This document shows, piece after piece, positions 46,991-60,085 of a stretch of DNA of 64,000 nucleotides (positions are counted from its first letter, which is position 1; every line of letters starts with the position of its first letter). The DNA lies in assembly GCF_030272615.1 (NCBI RefSeq), contig NC_081407.1, positions 98,997,897-99,061,896 of the forward strand, in the 5' to 3' direction. The stretch comes from Cryptomeria japonica (lineage: Eukaryota; Streptophyta; Pinopsida; Cupressales; Cupressaceae). Under the pieces are notes generated by a model. That model did no database searches and was not told the origin of the DNA. It was given only the letters and a program-made list of their open reading frames with translations. A program made the translations under genes and the position numbers.

Positions 46991-48532
46991 TTATATTATC
47001 AACTTTATAGACATAAATATGCATTCACTCACATATAATCATTATAAGCATATAGAATATTGAAAAACAAATTCTGCATACAGTCTTGCATATATATATA
47101 TATATAATCTGTTGTATAGATGATTACTTCTTCTGTTCAATTGATTGAATGATTGATGAGTGATTGATTGATTGAATGAATATCTTTCATTGTATGATTT
47201 AACGTATAGGTGAGTGATAATGTAATGAATTACTGGTTTGATATATTAGAGGATGATGACTGAATGATTTGTTGATTGATTGTTTGCTTGATTTAAATGA
47301 TTGGAATGATGATTGATTAGTGATCCTTGAATGATTGGAATTATCTATTTTATACTTCATTGGTGAAAGGGTCACCACCTTTCATAAGACTTGAATCACC
47401 ACCCTTCATTGCTACCTTTGAGAATAATAAATTATTTCTCAAGTTGATCTCTCTTGGATGTCCTCATCAAATGAAACCTTCTCCCCTTTTATATTAATGA
47501 TGCACGATTGGTTGATAATATAATAGAAAGATACACTAACTGTTTTTGACCTTTCTCATACATATAAGTGACTGAAATCAACTTGTACAGCGAGTTGACA
47601 TATTGTCAAACACTTTCCATGCATCCTAGGATAACCAATATACACCTACAGAAACTAGGTATTAATGCAAACACTTAGCATGCATCTTTCAATTCCCAAA
47701 TGCAAATCTTTATGCCAATTAGTCACTTACAGAAATTAAGCATTTTGACAAACAAATGGCATGCAACTCTGTATCTCCTTCATTTATATGCTAAAACAAG
47801 TATAATGTTGATATACAACTGATCTATTTGCAATGCCAAGTCTCTTGGCTTACAATCAAAGGTCGTTCCAATGACTAATATAAAATGTGCACATACAACA
47901 CTATTGATGGCAGCGATCAGATTTATTCTTTTAGACAAATAAAAATGCAAGTAATGAACCTGGAGTAATATGCTGTTATAATTCGATGATGCCAAGGGAG
48001 ACCTAGCAGAAATGAAGATGCCTCCACAATGAAGAATCTGAAGAAACACGTCCCTGCTGTAGCTGTATATAATCTCTAAATTAAATGCTTGATTTCTTGT
48101 TGTATAATGGTAGCCAAAGTGAATCTCCACGTCTATTGTAGATATACCTCCCAATCCTTCAAACCCTAGATGAAATCTTCCACCTATTAGCACAACTTGG
48201 ACTCATGGATAAAGCCCACACTCAGGCAATAATCTTAATTGGTATCTCACAGCCTCAAAATTTCACAAACACTGAGGAGTTGACGTTCTCTAATGGTTGG
48301 AAGTGTTGGAAACCCTTGGTTTCTTCCCACCGCTCAAGAAAGAGGAATAACAAATGCTCAATCATAATGAATTCAATCTTCTCTTGGCACTTTATATATT
48401 TCTCATGAAAGGGTCAATTTCCCTCTAAAAAGCACCTTTTAAATCATTTAATAACATTACCAAGTTTGCACTTTATTAACAATTAATATCCTCCTTGGTT
48501 TAGGCCCCTAAATAATTAAATAAAATGGCCCC
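46991..48532. other. Unassigned AT-rich sequence before Element X copy C
   Basis: It has ATTGATTGAATGA-type simple sequence at 47130-47330. A 137-codon minus-strand frame (47780-48193) has no recognisable domain, so I do not call it a gene. It ends in the duplicated GCCCC (48528-48532). Confidence 0.4.
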
Positions 48533-49523
48533 TGTTATCCTTGAACCTGCACCCCTGTTTGCTAAGCTATCAACTCAGCAGGCTTGTGACACATGGGAAC
48601 CCTCCTAGGCTTGTGGGTTGCCTAAAAATTGGAGTGAACCTCCAGAGTAAGCTGGTTCTTTTCAAATTCTGCACCTAAACTAACAGTTTCTTTAGGGAAA
48701 AGAGTAAGGAGGAGAACATGTAAAACTGAAATCTAAATCTAAGGTGATTGCACCAGATGATATGTTGAAATCCAACTAAGCAAAAGATACACAGTATAAC
48801 AGTGATAATAAAGCTCTTTTACACTAACCAACAACCCATGATCTTTGCATCAATGCTTCATAAGAAGGCTGGATAATCACAGTCCTAAGAGGAAAAACTC
48901 CTTTCACAACCTATGACTGATAATTACTAAAAAAAAAACACAGCTTATGACCTGCAAGAACATATGTATTTCTGTATAAGGCATCAATAGAAAGTGCAAT
49001 TTTAAGGGGGGCAAAAAGCCAACCACAAAGAACTAACTAACACTAAAGACACAATAACAGAAAAGATGAGAAGTAGAGAGGTAAGCCAAGCTATTATCCC
49101 TACCAAAAAGGTATCACCAAGCTTTATAAGTCCTGAAAATGTCTTACAAAAACATTCCTTCCTACAGAGAGAACTCAGAAATTATAGTCTGCTAAAAAGA
49201 TGAATGAAGAAGAACCCCAACCAAAAAGAAGGCTTCTAGTATATATGCTTTTTTCCAAGGCAATCAAAAAGGCTCCACCTCCTCTTTTTAGGTCGAGCAG
49301 ACTCAAAAAACCCACCTTTAGGGCCCCAAACATGTCTGAAAAGGAATGTACTTGAGCCAAAAAGTCAAGCCACCCATTCTGCAACCATAAAACCCCATAA
49401 ATGCATCATAAATGACTCTGAAATATCTCTGACAGGCCTGCAAGCCCTCATAAATGCAAAAATATCTCTCCCTGACCTCCAAATAAATGAAAACAAATAT
49501 CTGATAAAGTGATTTTAAAAATT

Positions 49524-49823
49524 ATCATTACCTAATTGAACATTTGTTTGATTTTATTTTATTTATATTTAAAGTAAAGGTTTTAATAACATAAAAACAA
49601 TAAAATTATTTTATTTAAAGTGATAAATAAAAATAAATCACTTTAATAAGATAATTTTATTATCTTTATTTATTAAATAATAAATGTAATAATAAAAAAT
49701 ATATTTAATTAAAGTGTTTTATTTTACACTTTAGTAAATAATTTTTCTTTATTATATTTATTACATTTTTACTATAAACATAAAATAAAATGGGAAAAAA
49801 CACATGTTTAATTAGGTAATGAT
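49524..49823. repeat. AT-rich inverted repeat inside the long module (copy C)
   Basis: Arms 49524-49543 and 49804-49823 pair with one mismatch (core CATTACCTAATT and its complement). The arm sequence differs from copies A and B at several positions, yet pairing is kept. Confidence 0.7.
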
Positions 49824-50599
49824 TTTTTTTATTTTATTTTTTAAAATACTTTAAAAAAAACATTCATTTACATTTATTGAAGGACATACTTCTTAAGTGA
49901 TTTAAAATCACTTAATAAGATATGTGGAAATAAATAAAAAATAAGTGATATTAAATCACTTAAGAAGAAATGTAAATGTTACATTAAATCGCTCCCCTCC
50001 TCTTAGGTATTTCAAGAGGAGAAAGAGAGAGGAAATGAAAAAGAACAAAGGCTAAATGAAAACCTAAAGTCTTCATTCCCCACTTCATTCGACATTCTGG
50101 AAACTTCACTTGGAAGCTCTGCTGGGCGCCGCTAGGGTTTGAACTGGGCATGGAAGGAGGAAAATATCAGTCATTTGATGTTGCTGGGCGTAATTGTGAG
50201 TGTTGGGCCTATGGGGTGTTTACAGCCTGATCTCCTTTCTGTGTTTTTGTTGATTCTGGGCATATTTTAGGGAGCCGCCGCGGAGATTTTCTTGTATTTT
50301 TTGTGTATTTCCTGGGCGTTCGATATTCATCCTTGTTGCTGTAAAGCTCTGGGCACCGCTAGGGGCTGGGGTTTGGGCTCTGCTGGAAACAATTAATTGC
50401 AAAACGAAGTGCAATTTGATGACTTTCTGTGCGTGTTGGGCGCCAAATCTGCGAATTTCTTCATTCCTTGGTATTTGAGACTCCCTCCTGTTGCTGCGAT
50501 GCAAACTTTTGGAAGTTGGGCGCTTTTTGTCTGATTTCTTGCACACTTTCAGGTCTCCATGGGTTTTTAGAAAGAATTGCAGGTATCTTTGCCATTAAT

Positions 50600-52440
50600 G
50601 GCTGCCACTGCTTACCCCCTTTGACATTTTTTGTTCTGGTTCTGGTTTTCTGAGAATAATTTTCCGAAAATAATGGCTTTAATCTCCATGTATATGAAAT
50701 TATTGCCATTCATTTTGGATTCCACAAAATTTTAGAGGAAGACAACTAATTTAAGAATAGTAATCTCTAACAGTCCACACTGTTAACATTTACTACCCTC
50801 AAACTGATTATTGTTACTCCAAATGATCTGTAATTGAGATAGATATTCCATAGTATGATCTACTAACATGAAGGCTCTACCACATGACATGCCAATGAAC
50901 CCTTAAGATTTTAGAAGTGCGCTATCTTTTGCTCTTTATCCCTTGTGCTTTTATGCTTCTTATTCATGCATTGAACATGATTTCTTCTTAAAAGACTCTG
51001 CTTTCTTTTGACTATGATATGTTTGTCTTTTCGTGCCTCTTCGGTTACATGCATAATGAAGTTCTTGATACTTTCCATAAACCTGAACCTTTGTCCATAC
51101 TTTAGCTTGTCAAAGATAACTCTTCACAATCCAAATATTCTTCAAAGTCATCTTCTAACTGCAATATAAGGAAAAACACTCACTTTAGCTTGTCAAAGAT
51201 AACTAATCCTGTAGAATGCTTTCCCATAATGTCGCCAATAGACTGTTTCCCCTTAACATTGCCACTGTTACTTGTGACTGTGGCATCTCATCTTATTAGT
51301 GTCTTGAATAAGACTAATATCTCCTTCCTCTACAAGACCTTGTAACTATGCACTCATGATATCAATAATGATAGATCACTTCAGGTTCTTTCTTGTTTCA
51401 CCACGGAGCTCTCTGTCATGACCTTATGAGTCATATGGACTTTTATTTTTAAAAAACTGCAACCTTGATCCCTCTAACAATTATGTTTGGTAGTGTGTTC
51501 ATTTGCTGTCCTCTACAAGTTTCAGGACTGAACTTTTCTGTGCTTCTTTGATTTCCTTGGGTGACCTTTAAGTCCTTCAGACTTTCATGTGGACTATCTT
51601 CATGCATGCTGCCCTTTTTAAATAACAGTCTTGAAAAACTCTAAATGGCTGTGAGATGTTGCCGTCACTGCCACATTTGTGCTTGTCAACTGTTCTTTGG
51701 GTTGCTCCCTGTCTACAGTGAATGCATTGGGCAGGTTGTATTGACTTTTTCTTTTATGAGGGCTAACATTAGATGTTTTGAGATCCTCTTCATGTCTTTC
51801 CTTTATTGATGCAAGCTTTGACCCCTTTGTAACTGTCACTTGTTATTCCTTTTATGACTGTTCCAAATGATTGTCCTTCTTGATCTGTTGCTGTCTTTGA
51901 CTATCCCCTGTACTCCTTATAAAGTGACTGCATCGTATTTGCAAGGGTTTGTATGTATCAACAACAGCAACATTTGCTTGATAGGATTTCACTATCCTTG
52001 CTTACATCCTCTAAGACATGTGACCTGTGGCGTGAATGATTGCTGTCCATGCTGACTTTATTTCTTGTCTGTATCATTTTCTGAAATATGACTGCATGCC
52101 TTTGTGAATTGATCACTGTGATTGTATCTTTGATTATATGCATCCCTTCTATAATTGTGTTTAATGGTATCTTGCATTGTGTTAGAAAATGTCTTCGTTA
52201 TGATTCTGAAAATGCATTGTATTCCTTATTATTCGCTGCCCACTGAGTCTGAAAAACTGAATGTTGCATTTTCTATACTTAGTGTACAGCTTTCTGTATG
52301 CACTGCATATCCCATTAGCATGCATAAATACCTTGTCCACGTCCTTTAAAAGGAGAGTCTTATCATGCTTATTGGCTGATCATGCGATCGCATACTCACA
52401 TTTTGCTACTCTTTTTCTATCACCAGCTCTGATATAATTT
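50600..52440 (-). pseudogene. Unidentified captured segment in Element X copy C
   Basis: By position this is where A and B carry host-gene fragments. On the minus strand there are coding-like stretches: 51618-51839 (with NVSPHKRKSQYNLPNAF), 51958-52143 (with NHSRHRSHVLEDVSKDSEIL) and, after an acceptor-like TTGCAG near 51141, a short acidic stretch LEDDFEEYLDCEE. Composition is polar and low-complexity, as in disordered nuclear proteins, but I do not recognise a family and stops interrupt the frames. A 23-bp direct repeat (ACTTTAGCTTGTCAAAGATA...) occurs at 51101 and 51182. Confidence 0.35.
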
Positions 52441-52681
52441 CATTGTATGAGACCTTGCTATCGTTTCACATGAGCTGGGCTCAACCCTTGTGGGAGCCTC
52501 ATTCATCTCCACTCATTTTTGTGAATTTTATGACCAGCAAGCTGTCCTTTTTCCTAATCCTGCACATGAAACAAACATGTTAGCAAAAATATACATATGT
52601 ATGGTGATTTTCCTTTGATCTGATATTTGCCTTTCGAGATCCCTTTGTGATGTGAGTTATATGCATCTGATGCATGTAGGG

Positions 52682-52820
<139 letters not shown>

Positions 52821-53734
52821 ATTAATACACATGTTAGGAATGTAGTCAGCCATTGCTTAGAACAAAATGTTCTAATGCATTGCATATTTTAACTCTTTTG
52901 CAGATACGGACCGGGGTTAAGCAGCAAGACAAAGGCAACATTGAGTCTACTTCAATTGTTCCAGTCATTCAGGCAATGACTGGTTCCATTCTCAACATGC
53001 CTTCTTCATTTTTTTTTTTTGTACTTGTGTATACATATCTGTATATTTCCTTTCTGCACTGGATGCATGTAGCTAGTCTCACGGCTCTGTGTGGGATGCA
53101 TGTTTGAATATTAATAAAAAAAATACTTCTCCTTTTGATGAGATGTCTCTCTCTTTTGTCGTTACAGACTAGAAGTATTTAAAAATACCATCTTTAGCTC
53201 ACTCCTTAGTGCAGTTGGAAACAAAAAAATAGAGAAGTAGTACACACTTGTTTCATTTTGTAAAAACTAGCATCTCTTAACCTATTTTTCAGCTAGAAGC
53301 GAAAAATAGGTAACAGCCCCCTTTTAATGATGAATGGACCCTTGAGTTATAAAGTGCAAATATAACATTAAGATATAACTTTTGTATTAATATTTAACTT
53401 TATTTCATAAATGTTAATCATTATTATTCACTTATAATTAATCATTATTAAAGTATCATAACTCCAATAATAACCAATATTTCTCAATTCTGCAAACACC
53501 ATAGGGTAGTGTTTTGATGTTTTCACACATCACCTCATTGCAAATGGGGACCCCCCACTTTTTGCTTAGGCTTAGGTGTTTAGTTAGGTCGTCTTAGCGT
53601 GATAGGCTTAGTAGCTATTAACCCTTGTCTATGAGGAGTGAATATGTCTTGTCAAGTCATGATTGAGGTTGTGTTGTCAACCTTGTCAAGGTGGTTAATG
53701 TTGTTGAAGGTTGTCAATTTGCAAGTTAGAGAGC

Positions 53735-54715
53735 ATTAGGGGTTCGAGATGGCATGAACTAGGATTTTGGTGTGAAACTTGACAAAGCCACGAGTTTACT
53801 CAAAAGATCGATCTTGATAAATGTTAAGCTTAACAATTTCAAGTTTGTATCGCAAAGCTATCTAATTTGATCGATCAAGTCTCAAACTGCAAAGCAAGTC
53901 AATTTCACCACTTGAGCTTTGCACTGCAAAGGTGTTTCCTAAATCCGCCTTGATGACAAGTTGCAAATATCACCTGATTGATCGACTAAAGAAGTAAATT
54001 GCAAAGCTAGTTAAGTTGGTTGATCAAGTGATTGACTTGCAAAGGTGCCTTTGAAATCCGACTTAGAGATTGAGATACAAAGCTACTCCAAATTACCTCT
54101 TAAAGCAAATGATATACTGAATTCTAATTTGAAGCAAATCTTGCAATGGTATCCCAAATTGCCGCCCAAGTTAAAAATTGCAATACTCACTTAAAATGCT
54201 ACCTACAGTAATGACCTGTAATGATGTCTTAAAATATTGACTCAACCATCAAATTGCAAAGGTGAGTGCGAAAACCGAATTGATGTCTAGTTGCAAAGGG
54301 GAGTCTAAATTCTGACGCGAAGATCAACTTGCAATGCTCTTTCAAATTTTTGCTAAGGTAATTATTTGCGAAGACCCCCTTCATTTCCAAAAAGTTTCAA
54401 AGACCCCCTTCATTTCCGAAATTTGCAAAGACCCCCCTGATTTCCAAAAAGTTGCAAAGACTGATTTCCAAAATTTGCAAAGACCCCCCTAATTTTCAAA
54501 ATTCATCTTTGATTGCAATGACCTCCCTGATTTCCGAAATTGATCTTTGATTGCAAAAACCCCCTTGATTTCTGAAAGTTGCAAAGACCCCCTTGATTTT
54601 CGAAAGTTGCAAAGACCCCCTTCATTTCCAAAAAGTTGCAAAGACTCCCTTCATTTCTGAAAGTTGCAAAGACCCCCTTGATTTCCGAAAATTGCAATTA
54701 CACTCCTAAAATCTG
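53735..54715. repeat. TTGCAAAG array with a 27-28 bp minisatellite core
   Basis: From 54365 to 54715 about twelve units of AAAGTTGCAAAGACCCCC plus TTCATTTCCG or TTGATTTCCG run head to tail. Upstream (53735-54360) the words TTGCAAAG, CTGCAAAG and TTGCAATG recur at longer, irregular spacing, as if older units had decayed. Confidence 0.85.
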
Positions 54716-56120
54716 CCAAAGTTGCAAGAATTAAAAATAATAATTAATAAGGATACAAAGTCACCCTAGGAGGTTTGAGAAGTGAAAGGACACACCTCTT
54801 AGTCTTAAAGCCTATATAAGAAGACTCAGTCCCATTTTGAAATAACAAACAAACTCAATCAGCTCTGCAAATTAAAGAGGCAACAAATTACATAAGGGGA
54901 ATTCTCTGATTTTTAAGAAGGGTGCATAGGAAGGAAACATCGATTTCAAAGAGCAACATTCAGATCTTTATCCCTGAGATCACTACTTTGAAGAACAAGT
55001 TCATCCACATTCTGCAATTTTGACAGCAAGCATCAATGGTTAAGTTATCCATATTAGCGATTTTAGATACAAGTTTGATCATTTCATTGATCAAACACAT
55101 TCACAAGGGGTCAATTTGAGAATCCTTATTTGAATTTTGAAGACATTTCAGATCAAAATCTGTGTATAATCACTTTTACATCTGCATATAAGAGGTGGAA
55201 CGAGATCTCCAAACATGTGACTCAGACTTCAGAGCACTTCAAAATCAGATATGGAAATGAAAGATAGAATCATCATCTCATCATTGTCTTGAGGATTTAC
55301 CAAATTATAGATTTGGGAAATCTATCTATGTATGTTTAATACCATCTGTGTTCATTTTGCAGGTGACAAAGGATGAAGATACAAACTGCAAACAACATCA
55401 AGAACAATTCAAGAGCATGGAGGAAGATTCGGGATATTAAAAAGATGAAGGACATGGGTTCAATAAGAAGACAATATCAAAACAAGGTTCGCGCTATAAA
55501 GAGGTGATTAAGTATTGAATCAAAGACCGTTCAACATCAAGACCAAGTTCGAGACTTGCAATGCAAAGATCAGAGTCAAAGTTCTGGAGCATGAAAAGGT
55601 AACTTACATGATGAAAGAAAGTTTTACAATCTTGAATTCCCTTCGGAAATCCAAGAATCAAAGTCAATGCATTAAGGAGTTAACCCCAACCAGTTGCACC
55701 ATTCATTGAAGGGAGGATCAATCAAGGTCATCACACAAAGTCTATATCAAGCATGATCAAGGAAATAGATAGTTTCAGAAGAGTTAATCAAAATTTGCTA
55801 GATCATAACAATGCTTCACATCATCATCACATTGAGCAAACTGGATAATGTTGAGTATCAAGAGATATTGCTCAAACATTCCTTCATGATGATGAATCAA
55901 GTCTACAAGAACAAGTAGATTGAGGTGGCATCCCAGTCATCATCCCACCAATCAAAAGAGTTCCACATCAGCATATCTAAATGCAATGCACCAGACTCAT
56001 CATATGAGGGCACAAACTCCAATGTACCTACTCCCACTATCTATTGGTCGGATATTCTAAATAGGACATGTGTCCAAGGGTTGTAATTGTTTCATTGGCC
56101 AAAATAGAGTTTGTTGTAAC

Positions 56121-56138
56121 AAACCCTAATTAGGGTTT
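56121..56138 (+). promoter_or_regulatory. Telo-box palindrome of LTR-H copy 5
   Basis: AAACCCTAATTAGGGTTT, perfect. Its TATA box (CTATATAAGG, about 61410-61419) has been pushed 5.2 kb away by the copia-type insertion at 56188. Confidence 0.65.
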
Positions 56139-56188
56139 TATTGTAAAATCTCGGCCATTGATCTCAAATCAATCTGAGCCTTTGAATT

Positions 56189-56684
56189 TGTTGGATTTTG
56201 CCAAGATCAAGAAGTCATTGAAATGTACAAGATAGAGACATAATATGGGACAAGAAAAAACTGTATTCTCATCAATAGAAAAATGATCAACAATCAACTG
56301 GATTATCGTTCTTACATACAATGTAGATGAGCCTGCTTATATAGGCAAGGCTAGGGATATGTATGAGCACACAAATATGACATGTGGCTCAATAAGAAAC
56401 AAGGGTAGGTAGGAAATAGGTGTGGGTAGGTAGGAGAAATAATATAATATTCCACATGAGGTGGATCACCCACCGAAGGTGGAATTATCACTCCACAATA
56501 AGTGGATATGATAGTGTAATAACAAGATCAACACCATAAGAGGTGGAATTTCTCCTACACACACTATCCCAATGTGACACAAACACCCAAGTGTCTCATA
56601 TCCAAACTACTATGAAATGCATTATCCTAAGTAAACTTAAGTAAGTGTAATAATATCCATGATGAATAATTATTTACACCAACA
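56189..56684 (-). repeat. 3' LTR of the copia-type element
   Basis: 496 bp, same length and, by eye, same sequence as 60897-61392. It ends CCAACA on the plus strand next to the polypurine tract. Confidence 0.92.
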
Positions 56685-56695
56685 CCCCCCCTTAA
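56685..56695 (-). other. Polypurine tract
   Basis: On the minus strand TTAAGGGGGGG lies directly before the 3' LTR start TGTTGG, the expected plus-strand primer of reverse transcription. Confidence 0.85.
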
Positions 56696-56907
56696 GTGCA
56701 ACTTAGGGGAATGCACTTAAGTCTACAATGCAACTAAGCAATGCAAGATGGGTCCTGGCTACGAGGCCATGTTAGGTACCCATGCACAAATGCAAATGCA
56801 TGCAAACCAATGCAATGAAATCTCTCACAAAGTGGGGAAAGAGAGAAAAACCCAATGGGAAAAAACCCTCCCTCAAAAAGAGAGATGAAAGCTATACAAG
56901 AGAACTC

Positions 56908-59190
56908 TCAAAGAAGTATGTGAGGAACAAAACCCAATGTGAGGAAAAAGTCCCCCCCATATGAGAGAAGAAGAGAAGTCAAACTGTGATCCTCCCTCAA
57001 TGAAGAATCTGCACCAATGATAGAAGCTCGATGTATGAAGAAACTACTCCACGAACGTCGAACAACATTCCTCCCCTTAGGAAGAAACAAAACCAAAGGT
57101 GTATCCATGAAGTCTCCCCAATCATGAAGGGAAGATGTATGAAGAAAACTCATGATGAAAGGAATCTCTGAAAACTGCTCAAGTGTCCCCATGTCGATGC
57201 TGAAAGATACCCCTTCCAAAGGTGGTGAACTGCTCCACGCTGCTGAAAAAGGCACTCCAACATCTAGTGAAGATGAATGTAGAACAATGTCCAAAGACTC
57301 ATGTGTCTCCTCAAAGAATAAAGAGACCTCCTCCGACTGCTGTACATAAGTATCCACAATCATGTCAACCTCGAAAGAATGATCATGTAGAGAATGAACA
57401 AGAGGGTCAGAGTGTGCCCTCGCAACAATCGAAGAAGGATCATCTTCATCAAAGAGAAGATGAATGTCATCAATGATGTCTCCCAAATCTGCAATGTAGG
57501 ATTCCACAAACAAACCTGCAATATCTGTCAAGTAATCATCCCATGAATCTGAAGCTGGAAGACAATGAATATCCTGCTGCACTGAATCACATGAAGGCAA
57601 AACTGTCGCACTATCTGCATCATCAGGTGCAATAGGTGATGTGATATCAATATGAGAAGATGAAATACAAGACTCAAGAACGGGGTTACATGTGAGAATC
57701 CCCATGTTCAAGTGTCCAAAGTTCTCCTCAAAGTCTGAACCATCACAATAAGTGTGATCAACATGTGTAGAATCATCAAATGTGAAATCATCATCATCAA
57801 CAAAATCTGAAAAGGTGTATAACCGAGATGCATGATCAACCACCCCAGTTGCAATGATAGCTCTAGTCTCCATGTCTCTAATGAAAACTGAGTCAGGTGT
57901 GAATTCCACAACTCTCTTAGTTGTGCCATGTGTGATTTGATAGATAGAAAGGAGATTGTTTGTCAAGTGGGGTACACACAACACATCATTGAAGGAGTTA
58001 TCCCCAATGTCAATAGATCCTTTCCCAATCACATCCATGTATGTATGATTGCCCATCAAAATCTGAGGCATGTTGCAAGGCTCAAATGTAGAGAACATAG
58101 ACTGTGAAGATGCCATATGATGAGAAGCCCCTGAATCTAGAAGCCATCTCTCTGAATCATGACTGATAGTAGCACATAGAGCTTTTCCTTTTCTTGTTCC
58201 AAAAGAGTGAGTTTTTCCACTTGTAGAAGCCATGAATGCTTGCCCTTTTCCTTTTGAATGTGAGGAAGTGGAAGTTGATGAATCATCCTTCTTGTAGACT
58301 TTAGGCAAATCAATGTTATGCTTTTTGATGATATGTGTGAGCTCATCAATCTTCTTAGTATGGCAACGATGTTCCTCATGACCAATCTTTTTACAATAAG
58401 CACAAGTAGGTCTCTCTCTCTTTGGTGAATTATCTTTCTTGGAAGAAGATGAATCTCCTTGTTGTGGAGAAGATGGTGCTTTGTCCTTAGGCTTTGATTG
58501 CCATTTCTTCTTGTTTGAGTTGTCCTTTCCTTGATTTCCTTTGTTCCCTTGATTTGCCACTAATGCTTGAGACTTAGAAGAAGCCTTAAGAATGCCCATG
58601 CTTATCAACTTAGTTTGTTCCATCATCAACATTTCATTGAAAGCATCAAATGTAGGCATTTTGTAGCTTGAACCCATTGTCATCCTATAAGTTTGGAAAC
58701 TAGAAACAAATGCTGCATATTCTTGTGGAAGTTTTCCTATCAAGTTGAATATCAATTGAGTATCCTTCTTATCAATGCCACAATCTTTGAGTTGTGCCCT
58801 CAACTCATTTGCCTTAGTGACATAATCTTGTATAGTATCAAAGTTCTTGGGATCTAACATGGTGAGATCACTATCAATTTGATATCCCCTAATCTCATCA
58901 ACTTGACCATACAAGTCTTGAAACTTTTGCCAAGCATCCTTGATTAGAGTACATTTCTCAATATGAAATATGAGATCCTTTGATACATACTTTCTTAAGG
59001 TACCAATTGCCATGATATTTTTAGTGAGCCAATCTAAGTGACCAACTGGATCAGCCTTAGGATCAGCTGGAGCAACAATAGTTCCATCAATGTAATGAGT
59101 GAGTCCTTTTTCCATAAGTTTACTCCATGCATCAATTTTCCAAGTAGCATAGTTATGTGGAGTTAAGAGAGGAAACTTAGAAGAACCCAT
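56908..59190 (-). CDS. gag-pro: Gag-protease polyprotein of a copia-type element with unusual C-terminal extension
   Basis: An open frame of 780 codons runs from 59250. I prefer the second Met (59190, MGSSKFPLLTPHNYATWKID), because copia Gags begin with this motif and the first 20 residues look non-native; this gives 760 residues. A UBN2/DUF4219-type Gag core spans about 1-210 and a Lys/Ser-rich linker follows. There is one CCHC zinc knuckle (CAYCKKIGHEEHRC, about 267-280) and a retropepsin site, WLLDSGASHHM (about 353-363), with the usual copia downstream motif LCVPHLTNNLLSI. FGHLNMGIL near 495 resembles the Gag-pre-integrase motif. After that about 260 residues rich in Asp, Ser and His match nothing I know, and integrase and RT do not follow. 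The frame is intact. Confidence 0.88.
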   Translation of the reverse strand: MGSSKFPLLTPHNYATWKIDAWSKLMEKGLTHYIDGTIVAPADPKADPVGHLDWLTKNIMAIGTLRKYVSKDLIFHIEKCTLIKDAWQKFQDLYGQVDEIRGYQIDSDLTMLDPKNFDTIQDYVTKANELRAQLKDCGIDKKDTQLIFNLIGKLPQEYAAFVSSFQTYRMTMGSSYKMPTFDAFNEMLMMEQTKLISMGILKASSKSQALVANQGNKGNQGKDNSNKKKWQSKPKDKAPSSPQQGDSSSSKKDNSPKRERPTCAYCKKIGHEEHRCHTKKIDELTHIIKKHNIDLPKVYKKDDSSTSTSSHSKGKGQAFMASTSGKTHSFGTRKGKALCATISHDSERWLLDSGASHHMASSQSMFSTFEPCNMPQILMGNHTYMDVIGKGSIDIGDNSFNDVLCVPHLTNNLLSIYQITHGTTKRVVEFTPDSVFIRDMETRAIIATGVVDHASRLYTFSDFVDDDDFTFDDSTHVDHTYCDGSDFEENFGHLNMGILTCNPVLESCISSSHIDITSPIAPDDADSATVLPSCDSVQQDIHCLPASDSWDDYLTDIAGLFVESYIADLGDIIDDIHLLFDEDDPSSIVARAHSDPLVHSLHDHSFEVDMIVDTYVQQSEEVSLFFEETHESLDIVLHSSSLDVGVPFSAAWSSSPPLEGVSFSIDMGTLEQFSEIPFIMSFLHTSSLHDWGDFMDTPLVLFLPKGRNVVRRSWSSFFIHRASIIGADSSLREDHSLTSLLLSYGGDFFLTLGFVPHILL

Positions 59191-59924
59191 AGCAGCAAAA
59201 AGGAAAGAACACAAGAGCACAAGAGCACAAGAGACACCCCCCAAATTCAATCAATCAAAGTACCCCCCCCAAAAGTGATGATTTTGGCACTTTATACTTA
59301 GTGCGATTACAATGAGCCACTTGCAAAACAAGGCAAAGTGGGCTTATGATGCAAATTTTACAACTTCTCAAATGAGATACAAGAGACTTCAATCAATAGT
59401 GCAATGAATCTAACTGAGATTCAAGCAAATATACAAGTACCAAGAGAGCCAAAAATGGCCTAAATCTGAAAGTACAATTTCTACTTACAATGACATCAAT
59501 CTGATAGCATCATGTGAAATTAGACGAAAAAATACGCACTTTCAAAAAAAACGGCACCTAAAAAGGAGGTCGGATGACCCCAAACGAAGCCTCTGAAGTT
59601 GCAAAAACTGGGATTACTCAGGGACAGTCACCAAAAACTGTATTTTCTGAAAAATCCGTGCATCAAAATCAAAAAATTTCTTCACCACTACGGAGAGAAC
59701 GAAATTCTAGCCCATTTCAAAAAAAATTGCACAAAAAAAGGAGCAAAAATGAGCAAGTTATGGCCATTTGAAGTTGAACTGCAAAATCAAAAATGCAAAT
59801 GAGAGGGGGTCCAAAAATTTTCAAACCCTGCTGATGTGGCACTGACGTCAGCAATTCACTGTGTTAAATTTGACGGCCATATGACCGTCGCCAAAACTTC
59901 GCTGCCTGGCTGTCTGGGCGTTCG

Positions 59925-60085
59925 TACCATACGGACAGACTGCATGGCAAGCTGACTGGATATTCCGTACTGTACGGAAATGATGACTGTGCAGAGTGAT
60001 GTGGCAGTCCGTACTGCTGACTGTATGTACGGTTTTCTATGTGGCACTGTACGGAAAAATCCGACATGTCTGTACGGAGGGTACC
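59925..60085. repeat. Cluster of GTACGG / CCGTAC motifs in the leader
   Basis: TACGG or its complement CCGTA occurs about eight times within 160 bases, several as inverted pairs such as CCGTACTGTACGG. Similar words recur near 60680. These could be RNA structure or protein-binding sites. Confidence 0.6.

Larger units (their letters stand above)
53510..56188 (+). mobile_element. LTR-H copy 5, 5' part (split by the copia-type element)
   Basis: It starts TGTTTTGATGTTTTCACACA with the hairpin 53533-53549 (one mismatch), then a TTGCAAAG array (53735-54715) and the telo-box 56121-56138. The copia-type insertion follows at 56188, and the LTR resumes at 61393 with the duplicated GAATT. Total length without the insert is about 3.55 kb. 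Confidence 0.65.

Noticed and set aside
47780-48193. 137-codon minus-strand frame
   Set aside because: No domain, no splice or promoter context, and no relative in the window.
53735-54715. CRISPR-like array
   Set aside because: Units are contiguous 27-28 bp repeats without unique spacers, in a plant LTR.
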